From Microvelia longipes (lineage: Eukaryota; Arthropoda; Insecta; Hemiptera; Veliidae): a stretch of 64,000 bases of DNA. Location: positions 80,601,542 through 80,665,541 of the forward strand of contig JACMZG010000008.1 in the NCBI GenBank assembly GCA_018340805.1, in the 5' to 3' direction. Below are positions 1-11,790 of this stretch, in pieces. Below the pieces are notes generated by a model. That model had not been told where the DNA came from, did no database searches, and saw only the letters and a list, made by a program, of their open reading frames with translations. The translations under genes and the position numbers were made by a program. Each line of letters opens with the position of its first letter. The first letter of the stretch is position 1.

Positions 1-30
1 GGACGTAGACAGAGATAAATATATTACTCG

Positions 31-216
31 TAAATATATGAGATCTTGGCGGTTTCACTTAGTGACTTGGCCATTGCGCAGCACACACAGATTAAATAGG
101 CTGAATATGTTTTATAGTGTATGTCCACTCTCTATACAAGATGTTCAGTACTGCAATGCCTTAAGCTGTGTAATGGCCAAGTCACAAAGTGAAACCGCCA
201 AGACCTCATATATTTA
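31..216. repeat. Foldback (MITE-like) element with 45-bp arms
   Basis: Positions 31-75 and 172-216 are inverted copies of each other with about two mismatches in 45 bases; the arm contains TTGGCGGTTTCAC. The roughly 96-bp centre is not strongly paired. No transposase is encoded. The 72-codon open frame across it is an accident of the palindrome. It is probably a small non-autonomous foldback element. No clear target duplication was found. Confidence 0.75.
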
Positions 217-1519
217 CAACTGTTATTGGGAACCTACGATTTGGCTTATTCAATGATCTCACAACTTTTTACGTTTGACTTGGCTATTTTTTACACCCGT
301 TTCTTTATGTTGGGATATACTTTCACTATATATACCTAATGTATAAATGAGGAAAAGCAATTATTGTAGCGTGGAGGTATGCAAGTTAGATGCATTTCTT
401 TTTAAATCCCTCCTATCTTTCTGAACCATAGTATTCTCACCTAAGTTTCCGGTTTATGCCTTATAGTCTAATCACCTAATTTTTTTCTTTCAAAAATTTC
501 CTTTATTTTCCAAAACAAATCAACAAGTTTATGTAATTTACCCTTAGTCTCACTTTATAGAATTCACACATTTTTAAAAATTAAAAACAATGACTTTAAT
601 TCTATAAGTTAATTAGTTATAAAATTAAGCTATGGCCATTTCACCCAACATTGTGTGCATCATCAGGCTAATAAACTAAACACTACATTAACTACTAAAA
701 TTCACAGAAAACAAATAAAGCACATATACGTAAGACTAGAATTAAATAAATTAATAATCACAGAATTAGCTTAAGTTGCTACAAGTTTATCCAAAAGACT
801 AACCTGTTTTCACAACAGTCACATAACCAACAAAACTATTATTATTCCTAATTGTTATCAAGATCAGCTATACATAATATTTTATGTACTCGTGTACATA
901 ATCTATGCTAATATTTAAAGTGTTTAAGGACATTTTCATTGATAAAACAAGGAAAATTTACAAAAATGTTAAAGCGTCACCACTTAAAAAAAAGCGAAAA
1001 GTGGGCTTAGTCTTATACTTCAATAATACTTGGATAAGATTATGAATATGGTGTAAATAAAATATAATCGATGCTGTTCAGGAGTGGAACGGACGTGTTA
1101 AATAGCGTGACAGGTAATTCTAACGAGGAAGTTTCCCTGAGGTTTGTTTGTTTAGTTAAAAGCAAAGGAAAACCCTGACATAACAAGTTTGATTGCTTTT
1201 ACCCTTTTCTTGTTATTTGTGAAAGCGATATGAATTGTGCTACCTAGTTGTTCGGTTTTACCCTCCGCTCTTAGCTCGAGATTCTACCCATCATAAGACC
1301 GAAATTTATGTTACTTAGCTGGATCTAACGTTTAGTACCTTTTGTAGCTTAACGCTTTATGTAGAGATAAGGTGTCAAATATATTTAAGGAACGGTTCGT
1401 AACTATATATAGAGATTATATAAACGATTTATACAATCGTTAGTATAAAAATAATTTCAGTCTATATTTTTTAAAAAGTTTCATTTGTGAATTTCTTTGG
1501 AAAAAGTCGTTAATAAAGA
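217..1519. other. AT-rich DNA, nothing recognised
   Basis: No open frame, RNA gene or repeat could be supported here. Base composition is ordinary for the window. Confidence 0.5.
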
Positions 1520-1560
1520 AGTCTGACTCCCGCCATGACACTCATGGCGGGAGTCAGACT
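1520..1560. repeat. Perfect 19-bp-stem hairpin, 3-nt loop
   Basis: Arms 1520-1538 and 1542-1560 are exact reverse complements separated by CAC. The stem is GC-richer than its surroundings and includes GACTCCCGCCATGA. No terminator or precursor context is visible. It could be a foldback-element core, a microRNA-like hairpin or a replication slip product. Confidence 0.85.
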
Positions 1561-1659
1561 CTGAAGTTTGTCAGAAACCCATTTAAGAAGTTTCTAATAA
1601 CGAAAAAATACTTTTTGCGAAACGTAAAAATCCGGAAATTCAAAATGCGCTCGGTAAAT

Positions 1660-1895
1660 ATGAAAAATAGGGTATCGTTATCAATAGGTTTTGAGGCTTG
1701 AAGCCGAATGAAACCTAACTCAAGTCCATGCAATCACTTAAAAAATCCTAGGGCACTCAAAGTTCCCTAGGAATACAAGTTCGCAGGGATCCTCGAAGGC
1801 AGGGTTCCAAGTTTGAAATGTGGAAGTTTATAACTACTAAATAATTCTTGTGTGAAGTCCGAATGCCTGGCGAATTAACTTTGAAATGCATGCTA
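1660..1895 (+). repeat. Diverged relic of the 60.4-60.9 kb composite repeat
   Basis: Positions 1665-1735 resemble the 150-bp tandem unit at 60386 (shared core GAATGAAACC). Positions 1828-1892 resemble the GCGGTGGTCCG unit of the long inverted repeat at 60.8 kb (shared ACTACTAAATAATTC and GGCGAATT). Both blocks and the CACTCAAA segment between them occur in the same order in both places, so this looks like an old copy of one composite element. Confidence 0.6.
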
Positions 1896-2167
1896 CCGTT
1901 ATTCGACTAGTTGTATAAAATTGTCTGGATTTTTCAAAGGGACTGTTCTAAAAACTTTAAAATGTAAGCAATATCAAAAAAGCCAAACCAAGCATTAAAT
2001 TAATGCAAATAATAGAGTGCGCTAACGGGTGGCATAAATCTTCTTCTAAAAATCTAGACAAGTTGAGTAACGAGTCGAAATGGATTTTTAGGCGAAGAAG
2101 CACACATTTTGAAGAGCATTCGCCTGCCTTCACACACAATTGTTTTTAGTTTAATATTTTTTACCAG

Positions 2168-2337
2168 TTGACACAAAATAATTGTGCGAGAGACACCTAG
2201 GAGATGGAACAAGCAAAAGCAATGCTACATCTGGGAACTGTTTCCTCATTCGACATTTCGTCATCATTGAGTGCTGACATAATGTCATGTCCACTCTGTT
2301 TCCGCACTTCTACTCATCAGGGCGCCGACAGATGATA
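2168..2337 (-). repeat. Truncated copy of the 320-bp TIR element at 28.2 kb
   Basis: Starts with TTGACACAA and the AATTGTGCGAGAGACACC terminus, then follows the reverse complement of 28186-28505 through CATCTGGGAACTGTT, CATAATGTCAT and GCCGACAG. About 30 internal bases are missing and the other terminus is absent. It is a dead, older or partial copy. Confidence 0.8.
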
Positions 2338-3361
2338 CCATTTCCTGGACAAACAACTACAACAGAACTGATTCAAATTTATTGGGGTAACGATTATGTT
2401 AGAGTAAGAGTTCGAATATAATATTTAGTGTTAAAATCACACAGAACATGTAGTTCTATCAGTGCAAGATAGATCTTATGTATTTATACCTTAAATATTA
2501 TATTATAGATCTTTTAATATTTATAAGAGGAAGAAGGTTTTTTAGATGCGTGTTTGACCTTCACACTCAATACATCCATCCACTTAAGGCATTATTTCCT
2601 TTACTCTCCACATAAAAGGTATTGTGGCGAGTACTTCAGGTAAAGAGTATAGTGGCCTTAGAAAGGGTCCTGTGGACTGAAAGGGTTTTGTTAGTGAAGT
2701 GCTAAGGGATGTGTTAGAGTGGGGTAGCTCTTATGTCGCTTACAGGTGTCTCAAATTTTAACCCTCTCAAAGTTTTCTTATACTTTACTCTCCTTACCCC
2801 TCTGTTCGTTACGAAGTCTTTACTCTCGCAGTATATAAAGTTCACTTTTACTGATACATAATAGATATTTTGTTGACGATAAAACTTTTACTTAAAGTAT
2901 GGAAAGTGTCGATATTCATCACAGCAAAGTTTCTCCACTGTATAAACATTTTATTAGAAGAAGGGTTTCCACCCAACGACTACGATATATACTACTTTAG
3001 GATATATATTATACAATACATTATTTAAGAACACTAAAACAACAAAATACTCAATAGATAGTAATAAATAATACTGTGATATATAGGAATATAGTTGTCT
3101 TTATATTTAACTAGTGTAATAATTAATCAAAGGGATTCAAATGTAAAGGTATCCATTCAGCTACTGGATTGCAGCTTATCTATGTCTGCCATAATTATTT
3201 TAAGTTTTTCTTTTCCTATACTAACACTAATTTGTTTTGTTATTCTAGAAAATTTGACTCTGTCTTTCGTTATTAGGTGTCTTCGTTTCATTCTTACATC
3301 CTTTACTTTGAAGAAAGTTTCCTTCTATATAGTTGGTAAGGATTGCAGAATTTCCACATAA
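2338..3361. other. AT-rich DNA, no supported feature
   Basis: A weak inverted match lies between about 2640-2700 and 2758-2800, too diverged to call. The 88-codon frame at 3095 is hydrophobic, AT-driven and unlike any known protein. Confidence 0.4.
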
Positions 3362-3405
3362 AATAAAAGCTTATGAGGTTGGGGTCATAGAGGGTGGGGG
3401 GTTCC
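3362..3405 (+). repeat. GCTTATGAGG family fragment
   Basis: Contains GCTTATGAGG followed by a purine-rich GGGTCATAGAGGGTGGG stretch. It aligns with similar pieces at 13.67, 28.66, 35.84, 43.98 and 58.77 kb. It is probably the end of a dispersed non-autonomous element. Confidence 0.5.
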
Positions 3406-3534
3406 TTTTAAAAAAGAGGAACATGAATTCACTGATTAAGAATATATATTTATGTTTATACACATACACACACACATGTATGTTATATTATATTTTATTA
3501 TTACATTATATTATATATATATTATATTATACAT

Positions 3535-3845
3535 TTTTATGGAGTGTATTCCTCTACGGCAGTTACACTTTCGAAACATTCGGGAAAATTGGAGAGAGCA
3601 GGATAGAGGTGTTTGAAGTATGGTATTATCGGAGAATGTTAAACATTTCTTGGATGGATGGGGTAAGTTATGAAGAAGTTTTAAGAAGAATAGAAGAAAC
3701 CCTATGACTAATACACTCCATAAAGTAAAGAAAGAATAATTGGATTGGCCACGTACTTCGTCACGAGGGACTTCTATAAACAATACTTGAAGGAATGATA
3801 GAAGGGCAGAGACTGTAGAGGAAGGCCTCGACTAGAGTTTATAAC
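3535..3845 (+). pseudogene. Non-LTR retrotransposon (LINE) C-terminal fragment
   Basis: The frame reads LYGSYTF, then RIEVFEVWYYRRMLNISW and VSYEEVLRRI. After a frameshift near 3700 it continues NWIGHVLRHEGLL with in-frame stops. This is the post-reverse-transcriptase C-terminal region of LINE ORF2 proteins common in insect genomes, which normally reads LYGAE.W, FEMW..RR.L.ISW and WIGHVLRHEGLL. Only about 100 residues of a roughly 1000-residue protein remain. The frame is broken at least twice, so it is dead. The upstream frame from 3333 is unrelated low-complexity sequence. The clade is not certain. Confidence 0.8.
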
Positions 3846-6800
3846 TAGAATTGAGGATGATGTCCACTGCCATTTATATTATGATTTGAAAATTCAGAGA
3901 ACAGAGATAATTGGAGAGCTGCATCAAACCAATGGGATTGGTTTTGTTTTGATTGATGACTCAAGAAAATTATGATAATATTGCTGCTAAATGTGTCTTC
4001 CATAGTATCACAGTATGTTAAGAGAGCTGATAGATTTTTAATTAATTTAAACAGCTGATGTAATGATTTATTTATTTTTAGGATAAAAGTGTTAATGATG
4101 AATTTATTGCTATAACCCGAAAGAGCTAATAGTTTCATTTGTAAGGCGATGATTTTCATGGTGTCTTTATTTTTATATTTAAAGCGTTTATGTGGTTATA
4201 TTTCTGAGTTCGACTTAATGAGTTTAATTAATGATTTTATTTATTTTTAAGAGCGCTTATTGAATTTACCTGTTGGCTTATAAAAGTTTTATTTTTCGGA
4301 GAGGGATATTCCTTCTGCTCTTTCAAAGTCTCGCGATGCCTATCAGTAACAATTATAATTAACCAAGACAAAACGTAGGCGTTTCCTCTCAGTAGGTGTT
4401 AGTTAAAGTCAAACCTTTCTTTAAGTTTCTTATATAATATTAATATTCTTCATCTAAATTACCTTTAATGACGAATAATGCCAGTAATTGATACTAACAT
4501 TTTGAGACTATTAAATTATGTATCTGCTAATTATTTGTTTATTTAATAGATTACTAAACTAATTTGTTTTAAAATATATTTAATTACATCACTTTTTTTT
4601 TAAATATTACTATGCCAGTTATTTATAATTGTTTGAAGAAAATTATAGATAATATAAACTTATTGTTAAAACTTTCTTTAGTTTCTATATAATTAGTTTT
4701 GTAAATGTATAAAAAGTTATACCTCATAAAATAAGATTTTAATTTTGAAGTGTTTTTAGTACCCTTAATTAAAGTTGTTTTTAATTTTCATCTATTATTC
4801 CGTAGGTTAGTAGGAAACGTAATAATGTATTTGGAATATGTATTGGAATAATGTATTGGAATAACACAAAATCTGAATTGAAACTGAATTATCCGTTTCA
4901 GGTGTTTTTACTTTGGTAAATATACTTTATTTTCCCATAGACATCTTAAGCGGACGTGTGCATTGGTTGTAGATACACATAATTTGCTCCTAGACATCAT
5001 AGTCCTAATAATAATTGTCCTTAAATATTTATCAGTTAGTATAGTTATTACCAATTACTATTGTACTCTTTGAAGTCTAAAGTCCTTATTTACTTACTAC
5101 CGATCTTAATTTCATCTCATTTCTAACTCTCCTCTTCTTACACTCATAATTATATCAGTTTAATGAAGTCTTTATTTACTGTTTTAAATGGTAAAAGAAG
5201 TATATCTAGAATTTTTAATTGTTTTAATGAGTAATTGTTTAAAAACAATCTTAGTTATGACTCCACCTGTTCGCAGTTTTATATTAGGAAGTCAAGTTCA
5301 TTGTTATTCTTTGCTAGCACCAAGGAGCTGTTACTTCCACAGTCACCCCTTGTGTAAGAAGTCTGTTTGTTTTCTCAGACTGCTTGTCTTGTTGTCACTT
5401 TTGCTGGTCCCTTTTTTTTGTTTTCGAGATGATTCTTCTACCAAAACTTTTCTTACTTTTAGATATAAGAAAGTACAATAGAAAGACACCCTTTTGCTTC
5501 CTTAACCAGCACTTTTTCTTTACTTTACTTTTTCATTCTTGAATTTGATCAAAAACGGAGTGTTTGCACACAGAAAAAGTTGCGTCAAAAATAAAAAGAG
5601 AAAAAAAGTGCTCATGCATATTTCATAGTTTGGTGCAGTTGACACCGCTTGTTTTTCCGGTCGTGTTAAGGAAACCTTTTATCTGACGCACGTGTCTGAG
5701 ACACTTTCCTCCATTACATCCTTTGTATTGTATAAATAGAAAACCCAAAAGGAAACCCAATCAAATTTGAATTACTTCAATTTTCTGTCTCCTTTCCTTT
5801 TCCTTTAGTTTCTAAATATGTCATACTAAAAACGAAAAGGAATCCTTCCATATTGCTTTTCTTAAAATTTAAATTTTCTTAGTATTTTTAACAGCGAATA
5901 ATCAATTCGCTGAAGCTCTTGTTTTATAATAATATCTAAGATAAATATGTTTTTAAATCTTATTTTCGACTCTGGTTCACTTATAAGCAATATTGTCTCT
6001 CTAAAAAAGTATTAATATTTTTTTGCACTAATTTATGCTTAAATTCCCTTTTTACTTACACCAAAATATTTTAAACGTTGTTTATATCATTTAAATTATT
6101 AATAGAGTGTTTTGTAAAAACAAATTATTGTTTATTTAAGTACATCGTATAAAAGATCACTCTGTGAAATATTAGAATGAAAAAACTTATACTTTTCTTG
6201 ATTCAGCAAAAAATCGAAAAGTATATTTAAACATGTTCTTTTAGGGGGAAAACGGCCTCGAATGCTCGTGTGACGTCAGACGTAAGAATACCGCCGTGTA
6301 GTACAATATTCGCTAGAGCAACAATCATAGGAGTTTATTCTATACTGTCATCAAGATGATACTGACAGCTGTAGTCATCACGTTCCTTTGACATTGTATT
6401 ACCTGGAACACGGAATTGTTTTGTTACATTCTATTGAACTGTAAGCAACTGTTGATCTTACGACATTTCTAACTAAAACTCCAATCTGTATCTTAAACGT
6501 CCCAACCTTTAGAACGTTCCGTTTTCACCCCACTCTCTCACCCATTCCCCCTCTCCTCTTCTTTAAATGCTTATTTCGACTATTTAAAATAAGATTAATT
6601 TTTTTCTCAGCTTAATTTATTTTTTTAAACATATTTAATCATTTTATGAGCAAATTTTTTTTTGGAAAAATACAAAACTCTATGATTGTAGATAACATTA
6701 TATTATAACTTTTATCATAACTCATAAAGTGTGTGAGATATAAGCGGCTTTTTAAACGGGCTACTTTGGGATAGAAAAAATAAGATAAACTCACTTCTTA

Positions 6801-7539
6801 TTTGATAAAAAAATTAATTACAATTTTTGTTAATGTTTTTGAAACTTTTAAATATACGTTTCGAAGAATAAATGAACAATAAGTTTTTTATTAAATGAAC
6901 AATAACCTGATATTGATATTTTTATAAAAATATTAATTTCAGGAATTTACCTTTGTTTTTTTGTAGTTGTATTAAAAAGAAAGTTTATGAATTTTACAAA
7001 TTAAAACAAAAGTTAACTCTTAACTTTTTTTTAATTGAATGTAATATTTTTTGAGAATTTTCAATAATAAAAGTTGGGAATTTTTTCTGGTAAAAAAATG
7101 TAAATTTTTTGGTTATTGGAAAAAACTTTTTAAATTATTGAGAATCAAATTCCCTTTCAATTATTTATGAGAGTAAATGGGAAATATTTGTTCGGAAAAT
7201 ATTTGTTGTTCGATGTTAAAAACACAATTTGGGAAAGTAAATAAAATTGAAATTAAAATAAGTAAAGAAAAACTAATTTATTCTTTAGATTTTTCCAATA
7301 TTACTGACATAATACTCTCAATTGCAAAATACTTTAGAGCAAAAATATTTTTAGAGAATGACCTTTGGGTTAATGGTTAGATATACTATCTAGTTAAACT
7401 TAAGTATTAAATATTAAAGAACTTCGTCGTTTGTCGTATAGAACTTGATGTAAACACATCAGCTTTTTTCGTCTAATACTTTTGTTAATTCGGTTATAAT
7501 GTAGCTACGTTTTTATTGTTTCACAGCCCTTGCCTGACT
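3846..7539. other. 3.7 kb AT-rich DNA, nothing recognised
   Basis: No supported gene. The frames at 3845-4159 (-), 5188-5481 (+) and 7177-7380 (+) are leucine-, lysine- and isoleucine-rich with no family resemblance. The segment 6240-6420 is slightly GC-richer and has TGACGTCAG at about 6270, but nothing else supports a promoter. Confidence 0.5.
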
Positions 7540-7617
7540 TAGATTATTAAAAGTAAAATAAGATAGAAAATTAAATTATCAACTAGAAACTCTTATAAAT
7601 AGACTACTGCTACTACT
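7540..7617 (+). repeat. Direct repeat, left copy
   Basis: About 78 bp that recur at 8144-8222 with only scattered differences. Shared words include AATTATCAACTAGAAACTC and GACTACTGCTACTAC. The two copies bracket about 530 bp that include a cluster of small hairpins. Confidence 0.75.
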
Positions 7618-7716
7618 GACATACTGATGCAACATACAAAGTCCAGCAATACAAAAACCTAATGCGAGAACAATTTTGTAGCCGCTAAGCGATCAAGAAA
7701 GCTCTCTTTTAGTTTT

Positions 7717-7830
7717 AAAATGATCATTTTAAGGGTTCTGTTCTACAGAACCCGGATATATGCCTTCATAAGCATATATAAACATGTTAATGTATTAAAC
7801 AATTTTAAGTCCTAGCGTATTAGGACAAAT
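7717..7830. repeat. Cluster of consecutive small hairpins
   Basis: In order: the perfect 14-bp palindrome AAAATGATCATTTT (7717-7730); GGGTTCTGT/ACAGAACCC with a 3-nt loop (7733-7753); ATATATGC/GCATATAT; and GTCCTA/TAGGAC. Four perfect short stems in about 110 bp is unusual even for AT-rich DNA. Confidence 0.7.
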
Positions 7831-8143
7831 GTTATATATAAGGGCATATACTCTTATAAATAATAAGAATAAATAATTAGATAAATATTAACATAACAAA
7901 ATTATTTAGCTTTAAATCACAAAATTTTAATTATTTCTATAAAATAACAATCTCTTAGAAGAACAAACCTATAATTTTGCCTTAAGAAGAAAATTTAATT
8001 TATAATCCAAAATATAATATAACTGTAAATCAAGATGAATTTTACAAGTTAAAACTAAAGAAATTAAACTCAAATAATGAATAGTCCAAAACAAAAAAAC
8101 AAAAATAAATAAACAGATCTCTTTTTTTGTTCCGTAACCCTTT

Positions 8144-8222
8144 TAGATTAATAAAAGTAAAATAAAATAGAAAATCTTAAATTATCAACTAGAAACTCTA
8201 ATAATTGACTACTGCTACTACT
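8144..8222 (+). repeat. Direct repeat, right copy
   Basis: Partner of 7540-7617 in the same orientation. It could mark a duplicated segment or the ends of a decayed element. No LTR-type TG...CA ends were seen. Confidence 0.75.
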
Positions 8223-8819
8223 TCTATTCTCTTATAAAGTTTATGCTTAATGTTTTTATTTTATTTTTGAAATAGTCCCTGTTTTATGCACATTATTTCA
8301 TGGTCATAGATTGAAACGTGTGGAATGTGCATGTAGGTGAATTTTATTTTTTGCTGAGTATATCTCTGCTTTTGTAGAATTTTAAATAAATGTTTCGTTC
8401 TCGAAAGAGAAATTCTTTCTATAATACTTTTATCCATAAAGGAAATGAGCTTCCATACAGTGCAAGTAGAAATGTTTAAAACAATAAAAATTTCCCTTTA
8501 TATTTTCTTTTTGGAGCTTTTCCAAAGTTTTTCAGTTTTGCAATTCTTAAGTGAAATAAAATCTTTTGTCTCCATTATCTTTTTTATTATTACTTTACTT
8601 TAAAAAAGATATTCAAGTTTTTTTTTTTAATAAGGAGTTATGAATATTATTTCTCTTTTTATCTGCAGATAAAAGAAGATATTTTGGAAAATAGTTTGGA
8701 AAATAAGAAATATTTAGAATTCCAGGTTAACCCATACTTTGCGCAAGGAAATCAGTTTATTGCATCTTCTGATTCAACCTACTCTTCTATCGTTTCTACT
8801 CTATGATCGAGTAAAATTT

Positions 8820-9115
8820 AAAAAATATTTTAACTTTTCCTTATTTATACCGTAAGTATATAGGATATTTTTGCAAAAAAACCGAAACCGGGATTTGACC
8901 TGAATCATTTGTTCTGTGTGTTTTTTAAGTAGTTTTTACAAAGTTGTCTCTATGTATGTGTGTGTGTGTGTGTGTGTGTGCATGTGTGTCACTATCGAAT
9001 CTCCATCTGTATTTATTCTAGTGAGTTGAAATTGGGTACACAATTCTATCTTTAGGTCTAGTTGTTTTAACATAGCTTTGTAAGTTATAGAGATGACAGT
9101 GCTTTTTTATGCAAT
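8820..9115 (+). repeat. R1 dispersed repeat, 5' half
   Basis: Shows the R1 order: AACTTTTCCTTATTTATACC, then CCGAAACCGGGATTT, ACAAAGTTGTCT, a TG-rich run (pure (TG)n at 8957-8980), then GAGTTGAAATTGGGTACA. The same ordered blocks occur in at least eight other places in the window. No protein is encoded. Confidence 0.8.
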
Positions 9116-9118
9116 CAG

Positions 9119-9320
9119 GTTCTCTAAAAGTCCTAAACCAGGGTTTTATCATATTATCCATTTAAACACTTTTAAAACGTTCTAAGTAGGTTTTATCATG
9201 CTGTCTCTCAATGTGTCACGCATAAGTCCCGCTTTTTTATGCTGGGGTTTTGGGAAACTTGGCACAAAAACCAGACTTAAGGTCTACTTGTTTTCTAATT
9301 CATTTAGTTATTAACCAAAA
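9119..9320 (+). repeat. R1 dispersed repeat, second adjacent fragment
   Basis: CCTAAACCAGGGTTTTA, ATTATCCATTTAA and AACTTGGCACAAAAACCAG follow R1 order. They start anew directly after the previous copy, so two R1 fragments lie head to tail. Confidence 0.65.
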
Positions 9321-10600
9321 GTTATATTTTTCTATTAATTCGTCTGTACTGAATTCTATTAGGATTCCGTGCGATTAAATTTTGGAAGATGTCAAACTTC
9401 TGCTAATCTGCCAAAATTTTAAGGAGGTTTGTTTATATTATATTTGAAGCACAGATATTTTGATTTAACATTCTCGATCCTCTGTTTACATTTATTTCTA
9501 ATTTTACGTAATAATTTTCGACCTCTTATTATAAGACTGCTTAAGTTTTTCTTTTTTTCATTTTATCATTCTTTTGAAAAATTAAAAAAAAAAACAACAG
9601 AGGAAAAAGAGATGAAAACGCTCTTAATTTTACTAGTTGTCATACTGCTGTTCTCTCGCATATTTCTCTCTCCCCGAGTAATATTTTCTAAAGCTACTTA
9701 TTCAAACTGACAAAGCGTCAATTTTTTTACTTTGTCCTTCTTCATTTTATACTTTATATAAAAATATGGCGTTTAATGTTTTAACGGATAAAAATAGAGA
9801 CAGACAATTTTGTTGGGAAAAATGCGAGGTTGTTTTTTTTTTTTGAAAAATCTCTACCTTCAATTATTCGTGAGCAATTTCCCCGACCGTTGTTGGTCTA
9901 AAGGCTTTTCGTGTATTACTTTATTATCTTAGTTTTTATTCCCCACACCAAGTTCCGCTTTCCTTCTGCCGCCCCTTTCGTTTTCGCAGCACTCTTTTCT
10001 TTAATATCTTTGAGTGGCTTAAGATAAAATAAAATCTGAGAAAAGCCGGTAAGTAAGAATGACAAAAGACGATTTACTTCTCTTACTTAATTCAAATATT
10101 TTACTTTCTTTCTTCGTGTAAAACAAAAATTTTATTCATGGTATTTTTTTCATTTTATATTTATAGATAATGTGTTTCTTTGTTTATATTATAAAATATT
10201 ATGTTTTTTCTTTAATATTTATAAATAATATGTTTATTTCTTTGATATTTATAAAAAATAAGTATTTGTTTTACAATAAATTAAATAAATTTTATTTACT
10301 GATCGACGTGAAATAGTTTCACTTAACGTTATGTTTAGAATTTTCTGTAACATGAATATGCTACGTGTGAGTAGAAAAATATAATTTTTTTAATTTAATC
10401 GATGATGGGGCACTAATGGACACTAACACGAATTCTAATAGTAAAATAAATATAGTTTATTTAATTTAATGAAATCTAGTCTCTTCTGTGCCCTTAACTG
10501 ATTATTATCTAATATAGAGACACGTCCCTAAGTAATTATAAAGACAACGTTTTATTTTATTATTTATTTAGAGACACATACAAGTATTTATAAGTCTAAT
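9321..10600. other. AT-rich DNA, nothing recognised
   Basis: Contains poly-T and TTTA-rich runs. The 93-codon frame at 9429 is low-complexity Phe/Leu/Ile sequence and is not credible as a gene. Confidence 0.5.
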
Positions 10601-10601
10601 G

Positions 10602-10614
10602 TATATTATATATA

Positions 10615-10647
<33 letters not shown>

Positions 10648-10706
10648 ATATATATATATTATAATATATGTTATATATATATATATATGGTGTGTGTATA
10701 TATATA

Positions 10707-10753
<47 letters not shown>
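10602..10753. repeat. (TA)n microsatellite
   Basis: About 150 bp of almost pure TA interrupted by a few ATTA and GGTGTG units. Confidence 0.95.
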
Positions 10754-10761
<8 letters not shown>

Positions 10762-11230
10762 TTGTTTTTATCTCTTACAAAGAACATTAATATTTATTTT
10801 ATGAAAATATAATACTCTTTTTTTTGTTTTAGGTGGGTTGGACTCAGGTGTTATTACATTTTACTTTTGATTAAGTGGTAATTATACATTTTAATATAAT
10901 TTTTTTATTTGTCTTCTTAAGTAGTCTACTAAATTTCAACTCAATTGGTTGATGTTGATTTTTAACGATTTTAAAAATCATATACATGTCATTTGATAAC
11001 ATTTGTACCAATGCTGACAATGAGATGAATCTTAAATCATTTGTTGGTCAAATGACTGCATGCATGCAGACTTTTAAACCGATCAAACCGTTTTTTCGCG
11101 TTGTATTTTTTTTTCGAAATTTGTGCTGAGTTAATATTGCTAGTTAATGACGTCATAAAATTATTATTTTTATGGTTAGCACAACCAGACCAAAATATTG
11201 ATTTTTTTCAAGAATAATAATATTGTAATT

Positions 11231-11790
11231 TAACTTTTCCCCACTGATATCGTAGATATATAGGCAAAAGTAATGTGTTTCGAAAAATCCGAAACTAGGA
11301 ATAAATCCTAATCTGTTATAGGTGAGTTTAGGGGCCTTCTAAGTGGTTTTAACATAGTTTTGTGTGTTTTATCAAATTCGGTCTATAGGTATGGTTGTGT
11401 CATTATTGACTCAGCAAAAATTTATTTAAAATAAAAAATTTGCGATCAATTTGAGATTTGGCACTCTTATATCCATTTATAAGACTAATGTATGTGCCAA
11501 GTTTCATCTCAGTATCAGCATTAGTTCTGTTTTTGTCAAATGACTTGTGTACGTTTTTTAAGAAGTTATGAAATCGGGAAATAATCTAATTGAGTTGAAA
11601 TTCAGTACAATTGTACACCTTAATTAATAATTTCACTAAGATTTAATAATTAACAATGCTTCCCCGAGGACGAGCGAAGCAAGTTCAAAGACGTGTTGGA
11701 AAATATTTGGTAACTTTTATTCTAAGGATGAGCGACATCATTTCAAAGCTCGGATGATGAGCGTTGCAAATTCGATGTGAAGCGGCAATG
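11231..11790 (+). repeat. R1 dispersed repeat, long copy without the 5S-like box
   Basis: Runs from AACTTTTCC and ATCCGAAACTAGG through TGACTCAGCAAAAA, GTGCCAAGTTTCATCTCA, GTACAATTGTACACC and the tail GACGAGCGAAGC. It joins the tail directly, where the copies at 20.9 and 26.8 kb carry a 45-bp 5S-rRNA-like box. Confidence 0.8.

Noticed and set aside
2640..2830. Inverted repeat
   Set aside because: Match between the two sides is too weak and interrupted to separate from chance.
6240..6420. Promoter with CRE-like TGACGTCAG
   Set aside because: A single short site in a region with no gene or other promoter element.
7540..8222. Solo LTR pair
   Set aside because: Repeats are only 78 bp, lack TG...CA ends, and the interior has no retroviral-type coding sequence.
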